A stretch of 64,000 nucleotides of DNA, from assembly GCA_033782935.1 (NCBI GenBank), contig JAWQEG010001559.1:372001-436000 (forward strand), in the 5' to 3' direction. Both the position numbers and the translations under genes were made by a program. A model generated the notes under the pieces. The model ran no database searches and was not told the DNA's origin. It worked only from the letters and a program-made list of their open reading frames with translations. Within the stretch, counting starts at the first letter, position 1; the number at the start of each line of letters is the position of its first letter. Below are positions 16,970-23,500 of this stretch, piece after piece. Source of the stretch: Petrolisthes cinctipes. Lineage: Eukaryota; Arthropoda; Malacostraca; Decapoda; Porcellanidae.

Positions 16970-18120
16970 ATGAAAACCCACTCACCCAAAACCCCATAAA
17001 TGATGGTTGATATTTATAGTCCAAGCACTGTAATGACACCCACACACCCACCACCCCATAAATGACTGTTGATATTATTAGTTCAAGCACTGTAATGACA
17101 TCCACACACCCAACACCCCATGAATGACTGTTAATATTTACAGTCCAAGCACTCTAATGACACCCACCACCCTCTGAATGACTGTTGATATTTACAGTAG
17201 AAGCACTGTAATAATACCCACACACTCACCACCCCATGAATGACTGTTGATATTCACAGTCCAAGCACTGTAATGACTCCCACACAAACACCACTAAATA
17301 AATGATGGTTGATATTTACAGTCCAAGAACTGCAATGACTCCCACACATCACCACCCCATGAATGACTGTTGATATTTACGGTTTAAGCACTTTCATGAT
17401 ACCCACATACCCATCACTCCATGAATAGCTGTTGATATTTACTGTCCAAGCACTCTGATAACACCCACCACCTTCTGAATGACTGTTGATATTTACAGTC
17501 AAAGCACTGTAATAACACCCACACACCCACCACCGTATGAATGACTGTTGATATTTACAGTCCATGCACTGTAATGACACCAACCATCCCATGATTAAAT
17601 GTTGATATTTACAATCCAAGCAATGTAATGACACCCAAACACCCACCACCCCATAAATGACTGTTAATACATACAGTCCAAGCACTGTAATGACACCCAC
17701 ACACCCATCACCTCATGAATGACTGTTGATATTTACAGTCCAAGCACTGTAATGCCACCCCCCTCCATGAATGACTGTTGATATTTACAGTCCAAGCAAT
17801 AATGACACCCACACACCCACCACCCCATTAATGACTTGATATTTACAGTCCAAGCATTGTAATGACACCCACACACCAACCACCCCATGAATGACTGTTG
17901 GTATTTACAGTCCAAGCAATATAATGACACCTCCACACCCACCACCTTATGAATGACTGTTGATATTTACAGTCCGAACACTGTAATGACACCCTCACAC
18001 GCACCACCCCATGAATGACTCTTGATATTTACAGACAAAGCACTGTAATGACACCCACACACCGACAACCCCATGAAATTTGGTTTATATTTACAGTCCA
18101 TGCACTATAATGACACCCAT
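16970..18120. repeat. Satellite ~2.0-kb block, partial third copy
   Basis: The same start marker (AAACCCACTCACCCAAAACC) and following monomers occur at +4883 bp from copy 2. The match fades near the ATGAAATTTGG monomer around 18075-18120. Confidence 0.65.
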
Positions 18121-19289
18121 ACACTCACCAACTTATTAATGACTGTTGATATTTACAGTCCAAGCACTCAAATGACACCCACCAATCTATGAATGACTGT
18201 TGATATAAACAGTCTAAGCACTCTAATGACACCCACACACCCACTACCTCATGATTGACTGTTAATATTTACCGTCCAAGCAATGTAATGACACTCAAAC
18301 ACCCACCACTCTATAAATGACTGTTGATATTTACAGTCCAAACACTGTAATGACACCCACACACCCATCACTCTATGAATGACTGTTGATATTTACAGTC
18401 CAATCACAGTAATGCCACCCATAACACTATGATTGACTGTTGATATTTACAGTCTAAGCACTCTAATGACACCCACACACTCACTACCTCATGATTGACT
18501 GTTGATATTTACAGTCCAAGCTCTGTAATGACACCAACACACCCACAACCCCATGAATGACTGTTGATATTTACAGTCCAAGCACTCTAATGATACCCAC
18601 AACCCTATGAATGACTGTTGATATTTACAATCAAAACACTGTAATGACACCCACACACCCACCACCCCATGATTGACTGTTGATATTTACTGTTAAAGCA
18701 CTGTAATGACACCCCCAAACCCACCATCCCATGAATTTTGTTTGATATTTACAGTCCAAGCACTGTAAAGACACCCACACAACCACCACCCTATAAATGA
18801 CTGTTGATATTTACAGTCCAAACACTGTAATGACACCCACCACCCTATGATTGACTTTTGATATTTACAATCAAAACACTGTAATGACACCCACACACCC
18901 ACCACCCCATGAAAGACTGTTGATATTTACAGTCCTAGCACTGGAATGACACCCACACACCCACCACCCCATGATTGACTGTTGATATTTACAGTCCAAG
19001 CACTATAATGACATCCATACATCCACCACCCCATGAAGGACTGATGATATATACAGTCCAAGCTCTGTAATGACACTCACAGACCCACCACCCTATGAAT
19101 GACTATTGATATTTACAGTCCAAGCACTGTAATGACACCCACACACCCACAACCCCATAAATGACTGTTGATATTTTCAGTCCAAGCACTGTAATGACAT
19201 CCAAACACCCACCACTCTAAAAATGACTGTTAATATTTACAGTCCAAGCACTCTAATGACACCCACCACCCTCTGAATAACTGTTGATA

Positions 19290-19294
19290 TTTAC
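19290..19294. repeat. Target-site duplication, left copy (TTTAC)
   Basis: The five bases TTTAC directly before the TG of the 5' LTR match the five bases directly after the CA of the 3' LTR. They come from the satellite dyad (GATATTTACAGTC). A 5-bp duplication is usual for gypsy-type integrases. Confidence 0.95.
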
Positions 19295-19516
19295 TGTCAG
19301 GGTTGAAACGCCTAATCAATAATTACTCACTCTCTGTGTATAGTAGGGTTGAATCACTAAGGCATAATTCTAGTTTCGTCCTAGGGAACTATCATTCTTT
19401 CAATTAAAATGTCACTATATATTAGGTTATTATTAAGGTAATTATTACCGTATTAACTGTACCACTCAAACACACACACTCTCTGCTTCGAATATGTGGC
19501 TGATGTTCGACCTCGC

Positions 19517-19540
19517 CAGTTCCAGTTCCAGTTCCAGTTC
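19517..19540 (+). repeat. (CAGTTC)4 hexamer repeat in the LTR (copy at 25131-25154)
   Basis: Four perfect tandem copies of CAGTTC lie in the inferred U3 region, directly after CGACCTCGC. Short tandem arrays in U3 often act as enhancer-type binding sites in LTR elements, but no factor is assigned here. Confidence 0.85.
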
Positions 19541-19919
19541 AGTGATCCGGACATCGCCCGACTTCTTCTCTCCCCCCTTCCCCCAACCCCTTGTGGACGT
19601 GGAGTGATGGTGGCGTGAGGATCACGTGACCAAGACCGGAGTTTACTTCATAGCTACACTCCTCCAGTTGAGCAGAGTCGGGTTCCTCCTCACTGGAAAC
19701 AGACCCTATAGCGTCTCTCCCACTCTCTCTTGGAGTAGCAAGTAGCCTTGTGGGCATTGGCTATCCCTACCTCCTCTCTTGTTATAGCCACGGGGACTGA
19801 TGGTGTGTCTAGTAAGACTAAGAACTGTTGTGAAGTGTTTCAGTGTTGTGGTTGGTACAGAATTGTATAGTGTCTTTTTTGTGGTGTATTGGCTTAATAA
19901 GTGTTGTCTTAATATATTC

Positions 19920-19932
19920 ATATATATATATT
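19920..19932 (+). promoter_or_regulatory. TATA-like element in 5' LTR
   Basis: An alternating TATATATATATA run lies about 120 bp before the LTR end. A start site about 25-35 bp downstream (about 19950-19960) would place ATTAAA (19969) within R, which is a workable LTR layout. The start site itself cannot be seen from sequence. Confidence 0.55.
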
Positions 19933-19968
19933 GTTTTGTTTCTCTGGCCCTTGGATCAGTAGAGGGGT

Positions 19969-19974
19969 ATTAAA
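19969..19974 (+). promoter_or_regulatory. ATTAAA poly(A)-type signal in 5' LTR (copy at 25583-25588)
   Basis: ATTAAA is the commonest variant of the AATAAA cleavage signal. No AATAAA was seen in the LTR. The copy in the 3' LTR is the one expected to be used; the 5' copy should be skipped or lie too close to the cap site. Confidence 0.45.
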
Positions 19975-20057
19975 GCATCTTGGAAAATAATGATAGAGAC
20001 GACATGCTCTACATTCCTTACTAAAGAACCTGAGGGATTCGAGCACCCTCACATATG

Positions 20058-20075
20058 TGGCGACCTCGCCAGGAT
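20058..20075 (+). promoter_or_regulatory. Primer-binding site for minus-strand DNA synthesis
   Basis: TGGCGACCTCGCCAGGAT starts four bases after the 5' LTR. Its complement would end in CGAGGTCG-CCA, which fits a tRNA with acceptor 5' strand GACCTCG, discriminator G, and a T-stem ending CCTGG. A G discriminator and a GACC start resemble animal tRNA-Arg, so I tentatively infer an arginine tRNA primer. The PBS role is well supported by position and the leading TGG. The tRNA identity is not certain without a tRNA comparison. Confidence 0.8.
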
Positions 20076-20508
20076 GCTTGCCCTACTCTGATCTAAGGGT
20101 TTTGAGTTCTCGTCTTTTGTTGACATTTGGAAGTCGTCTTGAGCACGCACTCATGGTCGTAGCCCCGAAGTGAGTTATAATTGTCTGGTGGTTGTCATTC
20201 CACCGGCGGTGTTGTCTACGGTTGTCAAGTGGTTGTCATTCCACTGGCGGTGTTGTCTACGGTTGTCAAGTGGTTGTCATTCCACTGATGGTTGTTCTGT
20301 CTCGTGTGTTATTACTATTGATGGGTAAGTGTTATCCCACGTTGTTATATTGTAACTGTGTCGAGTGGGTATTGTTCCACTGTAGTTACTTTGGTTGTTG
20401 TTTTGATATAAGGATTTTTAGGTGTTAGTCCTGCTTTCCTTATCTCTAACGTTTTAGTTTGTGTGTTACGGTAGTGTCGTTTTAATCATTTCTCTTCGGC
20501 CGGCTAAC
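20076..20508 (+). other. 5' leader of the retrotransposon RNA (untranslated)
   Basis: About 430 nt lie between the primer-binding site and the gag start. The stretch holds the stem-loop repeats at 20187-20381, several upstream ATGs (for example near 20152, 20287 and 20321), a consensus splice donor GTAAGT at 20325, and a pyrimidine-rich stretch ending in TTTTAG at 20457. No credible coding region was seen. By analogy with other LTR elements, packaging and dimerisation signals would be expected here. Confidence 0.7.
20187..20381 (+). repeat. Leader tandem repeat with four stem-loops
   Basis: A 41-bp unit beginning TGGTTGTCATTCCA occurs at 20189, 20230 and 20271 (the third is partial). Each copy contains a 5-bp stem around the 8-nt loop TTGTCATT: 20187-20204, 20228-20245 and 20269-20286. 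A fourth, outside the strict period, has the same stem AGTGG/CCACT with loop GTATTGTT (20364-20381). The first stem is GGTGG/CCACC and the others AGTGG/CCACT, so both sides of the outer pair have changed together. This suggests the RNA fold matters. A packaging or dimerisation role is inference. Confidence 0.75.
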
Positions 20509-23500
20509 ATGTCTAGTTTTGAGCAGCTGAAAAGCCAAGCTGAGGCACTAGGCCTCAAAGGAGAAGAAATTGGTCGCTATGTTATACAACAACAGGCCTT
20601 TGATCGGGAAGAACGCGCAATGAAGAGGAGAGAAGAGCAAGAAGAGAAGGAACAACAACGGAAGCTAGAGTTAGCTAAGTTGGAAGCAGACAAAGAAATT
20701 GAGCTTGCTCGGATTGCTGCGTCAGCCAAGTCCCTATCTTCTGCTTCTGGTGGGGAGTGTGCTGATCGACCCCGTTTACCTGCCTACAATGATGGTGAGG
20801 ATTTTTCTTCGTATCTTACTAGGTTCGAGAGAATTGCTGAGCTTTTAAAAGTAGATAAAGAAGCCTATGCCATACGACTGGGTTCTTTACTTTCGGGCAA
20901 GGTTGCAAAGATCTATTCCTCTCTCCCTTCCGAGATTATTACAGATTATGACCTCTTGAAAAGGTCTCTGTTGCGAAACTTGGGTAAAACCCCTGACGGG
21001 TTTAGACTGGACTTCAGATCATGCAAGATCCAACCTGGTGAGAGATATAGACAATTTCATATTAACCTGAACCGTTTGTTTGAGCAATGGTTAGATGTTT
21101 GTAATATTGAAAATACTTATCAGTCTTTAAAGGAATTTATGGTCCTAGATCAATTTTATGCCTCGCTTACCCTCGATCTCCGTACCTTTATCAAGGAACG
21201 AGGAGTCTATTCACTGGAGAAGGCTGCACAGTTAGCAGATGATTGGGCCTCTGCACGCAACGCGTATCCTAGGACTTCCTCCTCTAACGACAAGAAGATT
21301 GTACGGAAAGAGCGTGTTGCTCCAGAGGTCGTGAATCGTACTTCTAAAGTTCAAAGTTCAACTGTTAGGTGTCATAACTGTGGAGAGGAAGGACACATTC
21401 GGCCCAGGTGTCCTAAAAATCCACGGGCCTTCAAAGATAGGGATTCAACTACTATTAATGTAGGATTCTGCTTAGAAGATAAAACCATGTCAAACTACTG
21501 TGTTTCAGGAACCATCAATGGTACTTGGACATCAACTATCCTCCGTGATACTGGTTGTTCTGGCCTAATCGTGTCTGAAGAGGCCCTGCCCGATGTTGAC
21601 ACCTCAAATTGTCAATGGGTAACTCTTTACGACTATTTGGGCCGTGCTGATAAATTTCCTATTGTCAAGTGTTACATTAGGTGCCCTTACTATGATGGCT
21701 GGGTCGACGCTGTACGGGCTCCAATCAAGTTTGCGACAGCTTTGATTGGTGACATCCCGGGAGCACGCCAGCCCGACAATCCTTATCTAACTACCTATGC
21801 TGAGACCCCTTCCAGATTGGACACTCCTCCCATCGACTTTGCTCAGCCTGAGGAAGAAAGAGTGTGTGCCGTCCAGACCCGTGCCGGTGCTGTACGTATG
21901 AAGCGTCTCCACCCACTTGTATTCCCCAACATGAAACCTCTAGAAATAACTCCAGCTGACTTCTCTCGTTTACAGGAATCCTGCCCATCCCTTATTCCTC
22001 TGCGTAACAAAGCTACAGCCGGGCAACCCGAACTGGCCAGGAATGGAGCTTCGTACAAGTTCTGCTGTGTGGATGGATTGCTGTACAGAGAGTGTGTTGC
22101 TTCTACACGAACTGATAAGGTTGGAACTCGAACTTTGGTTGTTCCCTCTGATTGCAGGGGGCTCGTGCTCCAGGTGGCCCACGAGGTCCCTATTGCCGGC
22201 CATTTCTCTCACAGGAAAACTGAACAGAAAATCAATGAACACTTCTTCTGGCCTGGGATGGGGGCTGATATCAGGGATTATTGCCGGTCTTGTGATATCT
22301 GCCAGCGTAAGTCTCACAAGGGCAGAGTGAAGCCAGTCCCTCTTAAACCTTTACCTGTTGTAACCGAACCTTTTTCCAGGGTGGCTGTTGACATTGTGGG
22401 ACCCCTCTCACCCCCTTCATCTGAAGGCCATAAGTACATCTTGACCCTTATTGACTTTGCAACAGGTTTTCCAGAAGCCATCCCTCTTAAAGACATTGAC
22501 ACCATATCTGTGGCAGAAGCCTTACTATCTATTTTCTCTCGTGTAGGAATACCCCGTGAGATACTTAGCGACAGAGGTACCCAGTTCACATCTCATCTTA
22601 TGGCTGAACTTCACAAGCTGCTTGGTGTGAAGCCACAATTTACTACACCCTTTCATCCCAGTGGTAATGGGCGTGTGGAAAGACTTCATGGTCCGCTCAA
22701 AGCTATTTTAAGGAAACTTTGTTGTGAGAAACCAAAGGAGTGGCACCGTTACATAATTCCTACTCTCTTTGCTCTCCGGGAGATGCCCAGTGACCGCACC
22801 GGTTTCTCAGCCTTCGACCTCCTTTATGGCCGGTCTGTACGAGGGCCACTCACTGTTTTGAAAGACCTCTGGGAGGATCACAATCTTCAGGAAGAAGATC
22901 GGACTAGCCTACAGTACATCATCGAGCTTAGAGAAAAGTTGTCTGAATGTGCCCTCCTCGCTGCTCAAGAAGCCGACGTGAGTATTGCCAGGTACAAGAC
23001 CTACTTCGACCTTAAGTCACAGGACAGACAATTCAAACCTGGGGATGAGGTTCTGGTCCTCCTCCCGGACTCCAACAAGAAATTACTCATGTCTTGGAGT
23101 GGCCCCTTTTCAGTTTTGGAAAGGCGCAATAAAGTAGACTACCTTATTGATGACCCTAGAGGACCGAAGTTGTATCATGCCAATCTCCTTAAAAGGTATT
23201 ATCGGCGTGCACAGGTGAATCTTGCTTATGTGATGGACCAGGTATCGGAGCCTGAAAACATTTCTACTCCAGATAAACTGTCAGAGTTAAATGATCCACA
23301 TGACTTGGTACCATGTCTGTCTCCCGCTTCCATACCTAATTCAGAAACCAGTAGTTTGCCCCGGGTCAACCAATCACTCACTTGGGATGAGCGAGCTACC
23401 TTGGAGGACCTGTTATTCAATTTCCCTGATGTCTTTTCAGAAATACCAGGTTGCACCAACACACTTCAGCATGACATTCAACTGACCTCCACTAACCGCA

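Larger units (their letters stand above)
1..19294. repeat. Satellite array, left segment (62/54-bp monomers)
   Basis: This is a continuous head-to-tail tandem array with no gene in it. The commonest monomer is about 62 bp: an AT-rich half containing TGACTGTTGATATTTACAGT followed by CCAAGCACTGTAATGAC, then a C/A-only half of CACCC and CACA blocks ending in CCACCCC. A second class of about 54 bp lacks 8 bp of the CA spacer (CACCCACCACCC instead of CACCCACACACCCACCACCC). Rarer monomers read GACTTGATATTT or AAGCAATAATGAC, with small internal deletions. Monomers differ from each other by several substitutions, so this is an old, diversified satellite. The array begins before position 1, and at 19294 it is interrupted by the retrotransposon, not ended. 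Short open frames on the minus strand are by-products of the repeat. Function is unknown; a centromeric, pericentromeric or heterochromatic role would be inference only. Confidence 0.97.
19295..20053 (+). repeat. 5' long terminal repeat
   Basis: This 759-bp LTR runs from TGTCAGGG to CCTCACA. It contains four tandem CAGTTC hexamers (19517-19540), an E-box CACGTG inside a near-palindrome (19623-19628), a TATA-like run (19920-19932) and an ATTAAA poly(A)-type signal (19969-19974). From these I infer a long U3 (about 19295 to the 19950s), a short R and a short U5. The 5' copy would drive transcription of the element. Two minus-strand open frames inside it recur identically in the 3' LTR and resemble nothing known; I do not call them genes. 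Confidence 0.96.

Noticed and set aside
1..19294. Dozens of minus-strand open frames of 60-134 residues with recurring words such as CHYSAW and LDCKYQQSF
   Set aside because: They follow the satellite period, occur only where the repeat happens to lack stops, and change frame because 62 is not a multiple of 3. No start context, intron or domain supports coding.
19539..19921. Two minus-strand open frames of about 70 residues in the LTR (also at 25153-25535)
   Set aside because: They lie inside regulatory LTR sequence, recur only because the LTR is duplicated, and have no known domain.
20192..20428. Open frame of 78 codons in the leader
   Set aside because: It begins at a non-ATG codon and is made largely of the 41-bp leader repeat; no recognisable protein.
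20461..20508. Extension of the polyprotein upstream to a GTG codon at 20461
   Set aside because: A eukaryotic element should start at ATG. The ATG at 20509 has A at -3 and is the first in frame.
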